A stretch of 43,648 nucleotides of DNA, taken from Ceratorhiza oryzae-sativae. Taxonomy: Eukaryota > Basidiomycota > Agaricomycetes > Cantharellales > Ceratobasidiaceae. The DNA lies in NCBI GenBank assembly GCA_030998015.1, contig JARWMV010000120.1, forward strand, positions 1 to 43,648, read 5' to 3'. Within the stretch, counting starts at the first letter, position 1; every line of letters starts with the position of its first letter. Position numbers and translations under genes: made by a program. Under the pieces are notes generated by a model that did not search any database, was not told the DNA's origin, and saw only the letters and a list, made by a program, of their open reading frames with translations. Of the stretch, positions 1 to 8,030 are shown one piece after another.

Positions 1-228
1 ATGTTAGTCTTATAAATATATATTTATTCAAAAAAAAATGATTTGTTTTTTTCAAATAACTTTTTTATTATTAATTCGAATACTATCTATTGCATTACTT
101 TTTTGCTTGGCTTTTTCATTTAATAGCCTATTCGAGGATTTCCTCTTAGCCCGCTCCCTGGATCTCTAGAGATCCAGGAGGCGGACTTTGCAGCCGGGGA
201 AAGTCTTGGTCCCGGTGGTGCAATTTTT
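1..228. other. AT-rich leader with a small palindrome
   Basis: The first 130 bases are AT-rich with no convincing gene. The motif TCTTATAAATAT near position 9 also occurs just upstream of another HEG at about 31958 (and its left-arm mirror). A GC palindrome around TCTAGA lies at 150-187; a near-identical palindrome interrupts the following HEG at 861-894, so it is a repeat rather than part of a gene. Confidence 0.4.
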
Positions 229-648
229 GTGTTGCTTTCTTTTGCATTGCCTATTACACCTGATGAGGATAAATCAAAAAACCGGTTAACTAAATCGGAG
301 AGAGCTCAATTTAGTCTTTCAAAAGAATTAAAAGAGATAGCCATTGGGCTGATTCTGGGAGACCTTTATATTAGGAAAACAAATGGTGGTGCAAATGCAT
401 TTTTGACTTTTTCACAAGGAACTTGTCATAGTGAATATATTTACCATTTATATGATTTGTTTAAGGATTATTGTTCTGCGGTGCCAAAAATATCTAAGCT
501 ACCTTTAGATAAACGAACAGATAGAGTTTATACTCGAATATATTTTTCTACGTATTCACTACCATGTTTTAATGAGTTATTGGAACTTTTTTATCCTTTA
601 GGCGAAAAAATAGTGCCATTAACAATAGAAAAACTTATGACACCTTTG

Positions 649-761
649 ACCCCCCAAACTGATGCAGCTATGCTGCATTGTTTGGGGGGGTAAAGGCTCT
701 CCCAATACGTTGGCCCGTAGGGCGTGCCTTACAGGCTTGGTAACGCATTGGGAGGCCTTTG
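649..761. mobile_element. F3 hairpin element with target duplication, full-length 113-base form
   Basis: The element starts in a run of Cs, contains the stem GCAGCTATGCTGC, has a central run of Gs and ends in GGGAGG. The hexamer CCTTTG is present at both borders (643-648 and 756-761), as expected of a target duplication. Taking out the element and one CCTTTG restores the HEG-1 frame. The same 113-base length recurs at 33723-33835 and 42498-42610. Confidence 0.85.
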
Positions 762-860
762 TCATTAGCCTATTGGATTTGTGACGACGGCTGGTTTGAT
801 AATAAGTGTACATTTATTGCAACAAATTCTTTTACATTAGAAGAAGTAAATCTTTTAGTC

Positions 861-894
861 CGCCTCCTGGATCTCTAGAGATCCAGGGAGCGGA
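861..894. repeat. 34-base GC palindrome inside HEG-1
   Basis: The insert is palindromic around TCTAGA and nearly the same as the palindrome at 150-187. It replaces about one codon between NLLV and VLNDKF when HEG-1 is compared with its relatives in this window, and introduces a TAG stop. Confidence 0.75.
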
Positions 895-1138
895 GTATTA
901 AATGATAAGTTTAATTTAAAATGTACCATTATTAGACAAAAATCTGGTTACGTTATTAGAATTTCAACTAAGTCAATGCCTGTATTACAAGAACTACTAA
1001 GAAAAATTATGCCTCCAATTATGTTATCAAAAATAGGATTGGAGCCTGACCTCATAAGATTAAACTTAAAACTCCCCTTATCTGTCTGAACCTCTGATCT
1101 CTACCCTTTATCCGCTACAGAAAATAGTCCAACTATTG

Positions 1139-1222
1139 ACCCCCCAAACAAATGCAGCTACGCTGCATTGTTTGGGGGGGCAATAGCCCCCCAATACGCT
1201 GCAACGCATTGGGGGTCTATTG
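1139..1222. mobile_element. F3 hairpin element, 84-base form
   Basis: C-run and G-run ends enclose the GCAGC/GCTGC stem. CTATTG occurs at both borders (1133-1138 and 1217-1222). The insert is 28 codons long and stays in frame, so the open frame simply runs through it. Confidence 0.85.
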
Positions 1223-2207
1223 CGCCTTTTTCCAAATCTCAGTCCTCTCCGCATACAAAAGATAAAATATCTTCTTTGAGAGTAAATAAAACAACTTTTT
1301 TAGAAAATAAAGAAATATTTTCACAATGGTTGGTAGGATTTACTGACGGAGATGGAACGTTCAGTATTGCCATACAAAACGATACTTGGGCTTTAGAGTT
1401 CAAATTAGGTCAAAGCACTTACAATTTAAGGTTATTACACTTTGTTAAAACCCAGTTAGGTGTGGGATCAATATTTGTCGAAAAAGATGGCAACATGGCA
1501 CATTTCAGAATTCGAGATCGGAAAGTCTTAGAATCTGTTGTATTCCCTATTTTTGATAAATATCCTCTTCTTACTTCTAAACAGTTCTATTACTTAAAAT
1601 TTAAAGAAGCTTATGCCATATTAACTGATCCTAGCTTAAGCAAATCAGACAAAGATATTTTTATGACGAATATTGTTAATAGTAAATTACCAGCCGAATA
1701 TGTTTCACCTATTTGGTCTACTATAGATAATAAGGTTTCTGATCATGCATCAGCTTCACTTGTTATGAGTAAAGCTTGGTTAATAGGTTTCACTGAAGCT
1801 GAAGGTAGTTTCTATTTAGTAGCAAAAAGTCCTACAAGATTAGTACATGCTTTTGAAATAACCCCAAAACTGGATGAGATTGTTTTAAGTTCCATCCGGC
1901 GGTTATTGGGTATTAGTACACAAGTTCAGTCTAAAAAAGCAGGCTATTTTTCTCTTTCAACTACTAACTCTAGAGCTATCGAAAATTTAATAAAATATTT
2001 CCATAATACTATGAGAGGTATGGCCCTACGGGCTTGGCCAAAACCACCCCCAAACAATGCAGCGTAGCTGCACATGTTTGGGGGTGTTTTTGGAAATCAC
2101 TTCAATTTAAACTATGGTCTAAGGCTTATTATCATAGAAATACCAATAGGGCAAAAGTTGACAAAATACATAAAATAATGACTAAATTAATAAAAAAGTC
2201 TAGCTAA
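1168..2207 (+). pseudogene. Two-domain LAGLIDADG_1 homing endonuclease HEG-2, C-terminus split
   Basis: Both active-site helices are visible: WLVGFTDGDGTF about 50 residues from the first ATG and WLIGFTEAEGSFYL about 160 residues later, each carrying the acidic residue. This two-repeat layout is typical of monomeric intron endonucleases. The open frame ends at 2067 because 71 bases of GC-rich repeat (2023-2093) interrupt it after RGM. The original frame resumes as KSLQFKLWSKAYYH and runs to TAA at 2205-2207. The first ATG, at 1168, lies inside an F3 insert, so the real start is uncertain. Upstream the same frame is open back to a TGA at 1087 and beyond that into HEG-1, so the two genes are joined in frame apart from one TGA. 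Confidence 0.85.
2023..2093. repeat. 71-base GC insert in HEG-2
   Basis: It contains an F3-like stem (ACCCCCAAAC ... GTTTGGGGGT around GCAGCGTAGCTGC) plus an extra GGCCCTACGGGC segment. It separates the Met-22 codon ATG at 2020-2022 from the Lys codon at 2094 and shifts the frame by two. Confidence 0.7.
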
Positions 2208-2372
2208 CCCATTTTTTAAAAATGGCCCTAGGTTTCGTCTTATAGTGTAAGGCAGTCCGCCAGTGTAAATCAAAGATTGTGATCCTCGCAGGCGGAGCAC
2301 TGTTTTGCACCTATAGAGGATGTGATTATATTATGAATTTAAACAATGTTTATATCTCCATAATATGATATA
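2208..2372. other. Non-coding segment shared with the inverted repeat
   Basis: No gene. AATGGCCCTAGGTTTCGTC near 2221 and ATAGAGGATGTGATTATATTA near 2313 both recur, in the same order, in the HEG-upstream segment at 31726-31945 (mirror 22357-22576). This suggests related intron or leader sequence in front of two different HEGs. Confidence 0.5.
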
Positions 2373-2590
2373 CCCCGCGGCCATAAGGTCATATTTGTTT
2401 TACCGGCCGGTCAACTATGTTGACACGAGACGGTAAAACAGTGTTGCCGGGCAGCCGCATAGCGCGCTGCAAGCATGACTGGAGGCCGCGGAACCGCCGG
2501 CTCCTGCCCCCCAAACATGTGCAGCTACGCTGCATTGTTTGAGGGGCATACGATCGTGCTAGCACGATCCTCCGCCGGCGGGCTAGTTAT
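2373..2590. repeat. GC-rich nested palindrome cluster
   Basis: The cluster contains CCGCGGCC ends, a CGGCCGG palindrome, an F3-like fragment at about 2506-2550 and an ATCGTGCTAGCACGAT hairpin. The same pieces are found at 3729-3800. It sits directly in front of the resumed HEG-3 frame and probably replaced its N-terminal half. Confidence 0.6.
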
Positions 2591-2593
2591 ACT

Positions 2594-3268
2594 GTCAGTT
2601 CCATTAAAGAATTAAATAATTTTATTATTCCTCATTTCGAAAAATATCCTTTAATTACACAAAAAAGAGCTGATTTTCTTCTTTTTAAATTGGTAGTAGA
2701 ATTAATGAATAAATCTGAACATCTTACTCCCGAGGGTTTAAGAAAAATAGTTGCAATTAGATCTTCAATGAATTTTGGTTTAACTACATCTTTAAAAGAA
2801 TCATTTCCCGATATTGTTCCAGTGTTAAGACCAGAAGTAAATAATCAGGAAATACCTGATATTCAATGGGTTATTGGATTTAGTGAAGGAGAGTCTTGTT
2901 TTTTTATCGATATAATAAATTCTAAAACGCATAAAGTCGGGTATCAAGTTAAAATGAAATTTCAGATTACTCAACATTCTCGAGATTTAGGATTGATGAA
3001 TAATTTATTAAAATTATTGGACTGTGGAAATTTAATAGAAATTGTAGGTAGATCTGCTGTTGATATAGTGATTACTAAAATCTCAGATATAGAATCTAAA
3101 ATTTTACCATTGTTTACTGATTTTCCTTTAAAGGGAAATAAAAATTTAGATTTTTTAGATTTTTGTAAAGTATTTGAATCTTACCCCTGCCAAGACGTGC
3201 GCTAAAGCGCAGTTGCCCAGGCAGGGATTAAAAATAATGATCATTTGACAACAGAAGGTTTGGAATAC
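2594..3268 (+). pseudogene. LAGLIDADG_1 homing endonuclease HEG-3 of a cox1 intron, N-terminus lost
   Basis: The readable protein begins in the middle of a two-domain endonuclease: end of domain 1 (IIPHFEKYPLITQKRADF), the linker (EHLTPEGLRKIVAIRSSMN, then FPDIVPVLRPEV), then domain 2 with the motif WVIGFSEGESCFF and the PLKGNKNLDFLDF segment. No first LAGLIDADG helix is found upstream, where a GC cluster sits. A 42-base hairpin (3185-3226) interrupts the frame after VFESY; the frame resumes as IKNNDHLTTEGLE. The gene lies upstream of a group I intron 3' end and a cox1 exon, so it is best read as a cox1 intron ORF. The first internal ATG is at 2690. Confidence 0.8.
3185..3226. repeat. F6 42-base hairpin inside HEG-3
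   Basis: Ends are CCCTGCC and GGCAGGG with the inner palindrome GCGCTAAAGCGC. Length 42 keeps the frame but adds a TAA. Other F6 copies: about 3488-3529, 4670-4711, 4919-4960, 9170-9211, 13217-13258, 13918-13959 and 24660-24701, plus mirrors. Confidence 0.75.
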
Positions 3269-3651
3269 ACCCCCTCCCCTTCCACGGGCGAAGCCTGCGA
3301 AGCTTTTAATTGACTTAAAGATCGAGTTAAGGCCCGAGCCAATGCCCCGGAGGGAATCTGTATAGGCGAGGATTTTAACTTGTTATTGTTCTTTGCCTGC
3401 TGTAGAATACAGAATCTGGGCTAGATCATATAATGCCCCCGCTCTATCGGCTAAAATCTTAGGTGTAACCCAAGATTTCAGCCGCCCTGCCTAGAGAACT
3501 GCGCTTTAGCGCACGTCTTGGCAGGGGTAATAAAGCGGAGGGTCAACGACCCGTGGGCATTGTTAACGAGGCCGCGTTCGCGGCGAGCCGCGCGCACGCC
3601 AGGGCCGCCTTGGCAAGCCAAGGCGTTCGCAGGCGTGCACGGGTCATAAGC
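3269..3651. repeat. Mixed insert: unidentified AT segment plus F2b palindrome
   Basis: Bases 3269-3433 hold an unidentified moderately AT-rich segment with small palindromes (GCCCGAGCC; TGTAGAATACAGAATCTG). From about 3434 to 3646 lies an F2b element (see 10473-10683). The insert separates the LTTEGLE end of HEG-3 from a C-terminal fragment. Confidence 0.5.
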
Positions 3652-3728
3652 ATAAAGGAGATTTTAAATCATTAGATAGAATCCGAAATCAAATGAGAAC
3701 ACTTAGATCACAAAGATATACTTTACAA
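3652..3728 (+). pseudogene. C-terminal fragment of HEG-3
   Basis: One frame reads SLDRIRNQMRTLRSQRYTL, which resembles the usual C-terminal end of LAGLIDADG_1 intron proteins (a motif of the type EGL..I..I...MN..R). It fits on to the LTTEGL sequence left behind at 3265, with an insert of nearly 400 bases between. Confidence 0.55.
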
Positions 3729-4068
3729 CCCGCCGATGGAGGATCGTGCTAGCACGATCGTAATCGGCGGATCCGCGGCATCCAGTCATGCTTGCAGCGC
3801 GCTATGCGGCTGCCCGCAAAACACTGTTTTACCGTCTCGTGTCAACATAGTTGACCGGCCGGTACTGTTTTACACCCTCGAGAATCGATGTAGATTTGCC
3901 TTCGCAAATCATCGATTCTCGGCGAGGTATTGCGAGGTACCCTGGAACTTTAAGTTCCAGGGTACCTCGGAATCAGACGCCGGCCCGGGGTAAAACCCCG
4001 CTAAATGACCTAACCCTAGCAGCATGTACTAGTACATGCTGACGACAGGGTACTGCCGCGGGGTAAAA
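3729..4068. repeat. GC-rich palindrome cluster before the cox1 intron 3' end
   Basis: It includes ATCGTGCTAGCACGAT, a CGGCCGG core, a GATGATTTGC/GCAAATCATC hairpin and a TCCAGGGTACCT repeat shared with F2. The open frames here (for example 3736-3993) are made only of these repeats. Confidence 0.6.
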
Positions 4069-4444
<376 letters not shown>

Positions 4445-4616
4445 CCGCCGGCGTTAGAGGGAATCCTAAAGATTCCCTCGTAGAAAATGACGACCGTTCG
4501 TCATTTTCAGCCGGCGGCTAAATATCGATATTATGCCGCGCACTAGCAATCGCAAACGGTTGCGATTGCTCACGTTGGTTGGTGGGACAAGTCCCACCAG
4601 CAACTAACGCGCGCGG
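4445..4616 (-). mobile_element. F1 multi-hairpin element, 172-base form
   Basis: F1 has imperfect terminal inverted repeats: one end CCGCGCGCGTTA, the other CCGCCGGCGTTA on the opposite strand. Inside are, in order, the hairpins GTGGGAC/GTCCCAC, AGCAATCGCA/TGCGATTGCT, the palindrome AATATCGATATT, ATGACGA/TCGTCAT and GAGGGAATC/GATTCCCTC. It has no coding capacity; the short open frames seen in it are by-products of the palindromes. It occurs 32 times in this window in both orientations with almost no sequence change. The flanks here are GC and GC. No target duplication is evident. Confidence 0.9.
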
Positions 4617-4826
4617 GCCCCCGCTCTATCGGCTAAAATCTTAGGTGTAACCCAAGATTTCAGCCGCCCTGCCTAGAGAACTGCGCTTTAGCGCACGTCT
4701 TGGCAGGGGTAATAAAGCGGAGGGTCAACGACCCGTGGGCATTGTTAACGAGGCCGCGTTCGCGGCGAGCCGCGCGCACGCCAGGGCCGCCTTGGCAAGC
4801 CAAGGCGTTCGCAGGCGTGCACGGGT
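4617..4826. repeat. F2b palindromic element joined to F1
   Basis: The block starts with GCCCCCGCTC, includes an F6 hairpin, and ends with the long stem CGCACGCCAGGGCCGCCTTGG opened by the reverse stem. Other copies lie at about 3434-3646, 10473-10683, 19176-19386 and 34916-35126. Confidence 0.7.
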
Positions 4827-6100
4827 AATAAACTTCAAATAGTTTAAGAACCAAGAACCCTATTACAATAGATATGTTTTGCGCTGCTAAAAAGGAATTT
4901 CTTCCTCTTCTTTTAATTACCCCTGCCAAGACGTGCGCTAAAGCGCAGTTGCCTAGGCAGGTTTATTTTAACCAACCCCAACAAATAGCCAAGGCTTGCG
5001 GTGTGATATATTCCGCTATAGCCATTGTAACATATTTTTTCCCATTAACTGTAAATACCTTTAACAGTTCGTTAAGACAAGGTAAACTTCTAGTAGTTAA
5101 ATAACAATAATATGAGCCGTCTCTTCTTCTCACCATTGACCCCCCAAACTGCCATTCCTTGACAATTCCTTAGGAAATGTCAAGGATTGATGTTTGGGGG
5201 TGTTTTTGGAAATCGCATTTCGGGCGTCCCCAGCGCGGCCGGCGCGGCCGAGAGTGCATGATTTGGTGTCCCATTGATGGGACGCCAAATCTACATGCAT
5301 TCTCGAGTGATAGAAGATATTCTATATGGAGCAACCCAACGTTGCATCTCCACTGAGGAGCTCCATTAGTTGAAGGTTTTCTAATACTCCCATCACCTAG
5401 AAGAGAACCCGCTAGAATTGACATTGCTTCAGCCGTTAATTTAATTTCAGATAGAACAGAAGTAGGTAATCTCATTCCTACTGTAGACCCTAAACCAAGG
5501 GAGTATGGTATTAACGAAATACAATTCCAACTCTCTGATCGCGCCTTTAGGCGCGGCCTAAGCGCTGAGGACTCCTAAATTGGGGGTGATTTGCGCAGGC
5601 AAATCTACACCCCCAATTTGGGGTTTGATTAGGTTTAACATAATCAAGATTACGTGAACCTGTGGAAATGGTTACATCTTTGGGGTAGATATATGACCCG
5701 TGCACGCCTGCGAACGCCTTGGCTTAAGCCAAGCAAGCTTGGCTCATATTGACCTTAAGGTCAATAATCAAGCCAAGGCGGCCCTGGCGTGCGCGCGGCG
5801 TCTGATTCCGAGGTACCCTGGAACTGAAAGTTCCAGGGTACCTCGCAATACCTCGCCGCGAACGCGGCCTCGATAACCATACCCACGGGTCAACAGCATG
5901 TATTTATATATAAATACAATGCTGGTTGACCCTAAGCGGGGGTATGAAGCAATTCGGTCAGCATTACTAATTGTTCCCCAAGATTTAAGTGAAACTAAAG
6001 TATTTCTCACCCGTGCCCGCCTACGATCGCAGCTCCGCCTCAAGCGTGTCATTAAGTCATTAGTGAAATATTCCCTCTTACAAAACCCCAATTTACCCTT
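4827..6100 (-). pseudogene. LAGLIDADG homing endonuclease HEG-X in fragments
   Basis: Read on the minus strand the pieces are: EYFTNDLMT (near 6070), LVSLKSWGTISNADRIAS (near 5960), IYPKDVTISTGSRNLDYVKP (5630-5690), LIPYSLGLGSTVGMRLPTS (about 5460-5515), LTAEAMSILAGSLLGDGSIR (first LAGLIDADG helix, 5390-5445) and WRCNVGLLHIEYLLS. After a GC block the protein resumes at 5135 with YYCYLTTRSLPCLNELLKVF and YITPQALAI, then LAAQNISIVIGFLVLKLFEV near 4840-4900. HEG-Y at 6852-7760 is a close relative and confirms the order. The fragments are separated by F2, F3, F4, F6 and F9 repeats, so it cannot be translated as it stands. It lies just downstream of a group I intron core on the same strand. Confidence 0.75.
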
Positions 6101-6129
6101 ATTCTTAAATATAGATTACCATTCAGGGT

Positions 6130-6394
6130 CGGACTATATCTTCTGTTAAATGTTTCCGTAGCTAAGAATTACAACACCAACTAGAACTTTTAAGTACCCG
6201 CTTTGAATAAAATTAGACAAGTGGATACTGTTAGGCCGGCAAGTGTTATAAATAACAGACTCACGTGTAGTCTCTGAGGCTTCATAAAGCCTGCTGATTG
6301 GTTATGTCATAAGATCAAAACAAATGACATCTTGACAACATTTTAAATAATTATTAACATTATTAGTTATCATGATACGTCCCAGCATTTAGTG
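6130..6394 (-). other. Group I intron core (P, Q, R and S elements)
   Basis: On the minus strand the four conserved elements occur in the right order: P near 6377-6394 (AAATGCTGGGAC), Q near 6289-6300 (CAATCAGCAGG), R near 6264-6278 (TCAGAGACTACACG) and S at 6129-6143 (GAAGATATAGTCCG). R and S give the P7 pairing. The exons on each side could not be identified. HEG-X follows downstream on the same strand. Confidence 0.75.
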
Positions 6395-6679
6395 AATTGC
6401 GTGGATATATATTCCGGGGCGTAGGCCGCCATGCCCCGGTTCTACGGTTGGTTCCAATGTAGAATTAATCCAGGACCAAGAAATTATTAACTTTATAAAT
6501 AAGAATGACATAGACACAGAACAACCGCCGCGTGGTAGCGGGTTCCGCAAATAATAGACCCCTAGCTACCGCGCTGAGGAGGGGAGTTTGTTATTTTACA
6601 CAGAGGAGTACTGAATTAATGAAATATAATGAAATATTTTATCAAAATTGGCTGAAGCTAAACGGAACTTAATTTATAC
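6395..6679. other. Non-coding, probably intron 5' part, with palindromes
   Basis: No gene was found. Small GC palindromes interrupt AT-rich DNA: CCGGGGCGTAGG...CCCCGG near 6413-6440 and a GGTAGCGG/CTAGCTACCGCG pair near 6530-6582. On the minus strand this would be the 5' part of the group I intron. Confidence 0.4.
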
Positions 6680-6851
6680 CCGCCGGCGTTAGAGGGAATC
6701 CTAAAGATTCCCTCGTAGAAAATGACGACCGTTCGTCATTTTCAGCCGGCGGCTAAATATCGATATTATGCCGCGCACTAGCAATCGCAAACGGTTGCGA
6801 TTGCTCACGTTGGTTGGTGGGACAAGTCCCACCAGCAACTAACGCGCGCGG
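6680..6851 (-). mobile_element. F1 element, 172-base form
   Basis: Same structure as 4445-4616. It separates the C-terminal end of HEG-Y from AT-rich sequence. Confidence 0.9.
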
Positions 6852-7237
6852 GAGATCCAAAATAAGGACTTACAATATTTCGAAATAAGTCCATAGAATG
6901 TTTCCTTACCCGTGCCCGCCTACGATCGCAGCTCCGCCTCAAGTTATATTTGTACTTAAACCAAATTTACTCAAAAGGATTTGTTGAAGAATTTGTTGTT
7001 CAGTTAAACTGAAAGAATGAGTACATAGAACGAAACCGGAACCCATTCGGCCTCCGTCATCTTGGCTCCATATAGCAAGGGCCTGCGGCGTGATGTATTT
7101 CTTCCAACTCTCTGATCGCGCCTTTAGGCGCGGCCTAAGCGCTGAGGACTCCTAAATTGGGGGTGATTTGCGCAGGCAAATCTACACCCCCAATTTGGGG
7201 GCAATAGACATTGTTACACATTTTTTACCATCAACTG

Positions 7238-7321
7238 CCCTCCCAAACATATGCAGCTACGCTGCATTGTTTGGGGGGGCAATTACCCCCCAACATGCTG
7301 TAAAGCATTGGGGGTCAACTG
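7238..7321. mobile_element. F3 element, 84-base form, in HEG-Y
   Basis: CAACTG flanks both sides (7232-7237 and 7316-7321). Excision leaves AFTVDGKKCVT in frame, which matches HEG-X (KVFTVNGKKYVT). Confidence 0.85.
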
Positions 7322-7724
7322 TGAAGGCTTCATACAGTTCGTTAAGACAAGGTAAACTTCTGGTAGTTAGGTAACAATAAAATGTCCCATCTCGTCTCAT
7401 TACCATTGACCCCCCAAACAATGCAGCGTAGCTGCATTTGTTTGGGGTCAATGGCGCCACAAGTTTTGTGGCGCGCATTGCAATCATTGGGGGTCAGCTG
7501 TCAGTTTAAATTGTGATAAAGCGAAAGTAGATAGTCGCATACCTATAGTAGAACCTAACCCTTCGGAGTACGGAACTAATGCCTTGCACTCGTTATTAGG
7601 TTTAATTGATTCCAGGTTCTTAGGCCCTGTGGATATTGTTAAGCTTTTAGGGTGAATATAAGAATTAATTCGGTCGTTATTGCTAACATTTCCCCATGAT
7701 TTCAGTAAGGTTGTTGTGTTTCTC

Positions 7725-7760
7725 ACCCGTGCCCGCCTACGATCGCAGCTCCGCCTCAAG
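7725..7760. repeat. F9 36-base repeat at the nad4L/HEG-Y border
   Basis: The block CCCGCCTACGATCGCAGC plus CTCCGCCTCAAG also lies at about 6012-6045 in HEG-X at the equivalent position, at 6908-6942, and at 26406-26443 (mirror 27860-27897) in HEG-E. A variant occurs at 14337-14390. Confidence 0.7.
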
Positions 7761-7763
7761 TCA

Positions 7764-8030
7764 TTAAATTATAAATAAAGTTAATTTGCTTAATCGATAA
7801 TATGCTACTAAAATACTCAATCCTATAACTGACTCTGCTCCAGCTATTGCTATAATATATACACCGAATGTTTGACCGATGTTATCATCGAAACCAAAAG
7901 AACTAATTAAAACAAGTAATGTTACAGCTAGTAACATTATCTCGATGGAAATGATTAATAGGATAATATTTTTTCTATTCAATATAAATCCTAAAATTCC
8001 AATTAAAAACAGTATTATTGAAAGATTCAT
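7764..8030 (-). CDS. nad4L: NADH dehydrogenase subunit 4L
   Basis: The 88-residue protein matches fungal Nad4L, a small three-helix subunit of the complex I proton-pumping arm in the inner membrane. It starts MNLSIILFLIGILGFILNRK, has the second helix with the conserved Glu (ISIEIMLLAVTLL), and the third helix with the conserved AGAESVIGLSILVAYYR. The three helices span roughly residues 2-18, 25-47 and 57-80. The ATG at 8028-8030 gives the conserved N-terminus. The last residues (LSKLTLFII) do not look like the usual tail and run into HEG-Y sequence, so the 3' end may have been replaced. No nad5 is seen next to it, although nad4L and nad5 are neighbours in many fungi. Confidence 0.93.
   Translation of the reverse strand: MNLSIILFLIGILGFILNRKNIILLIISIEIMLLAVTLLVLISSFGFDDNIGQTFGVYIIAIAGAESVIGLSILVAYYRLSKLTLFII

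Larger units (their letters stand above)
229..1089 (+). pseudogene. LAGLIDADG homing endonuclease HEG-1, split by two GC elements
   Basis: This is a LAGLIDADG_2-type endonuclease, the kind that cuts an intron-less or HEG-less allele to spread its own gene. Visible parts in order: a basic N-terminus, first motif (GLILGDLYIRK), the HLYDLFKDYC segment, SLPCFNELLELFYPLGEK, second motif (LAYWICDDG), and a C-terminus ending near KIGLEP. The frame is open from 229 to 693, is broken by an F3 element at 649-761, resumes at SLAYWICDDG, is broken again by a 34-base palindrome at 861-894, and resumes at VLNDKFNLKC. Removing 649-761 joins TPL to SLAYW exactly. The frame then runs to TGA at 1087-1089. The true start is unclear; the codon at 229 is GTG. 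It is a pseudogene unless the inserts are removed or bypassed. Confidence 0.85.
6852..7760 (-). pseudogene. LAGLIDADG homing endonuclease HEG-Y in fragments, directly after nad4L
   Basis: Minus-strand pieces in order: LLKSWGNVSNNDRINS, YIHPKSLTISTGPKNLESIK and LVPYSEGLGSTIGMRLS (7500-7725); FYCYLTTRSLPCLNELYEAF (about 7325-7390); DGKKCVTMSIA (7203-7237); KKYITPQALAIWSQDDGG, then GSGFVLCTHSFSLTEQQILQ and KFGLSTNIT (6945-7100); and RKHSMDLFRNIVSPYFGS (6852-6905). It lacks the first LAGLIDADG helix region seen in HEG-X. At least five GC inserts cut it; removing the F3 at 7238-7321 joins AFTV to DGKK exactly. Its first piece begins right at the nad4L stop, with an F9 insert between. Confidence 0.75.

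Noticed and set aside
1087..1089. TGA read as Trp throughout (fungal mitochondrial code)
   Set aside because: Only two non-conserved joints would use it. All conserved Trp positions read here are TGG, so reassignment is not supported by this window alone.
3736..4042. Two overlapping open frames of 85 and 63 residues
   Set aside because: They are made of the GC hairpin cluster shared with 2373-2590 and F2; they overlap each other in different frames.
5898..6149. An 83-residue plus-strand frame
   Set aside because: It is opposite to HEG-X fragments and begins in the F2a TATTTATATATAAATA hairpin.
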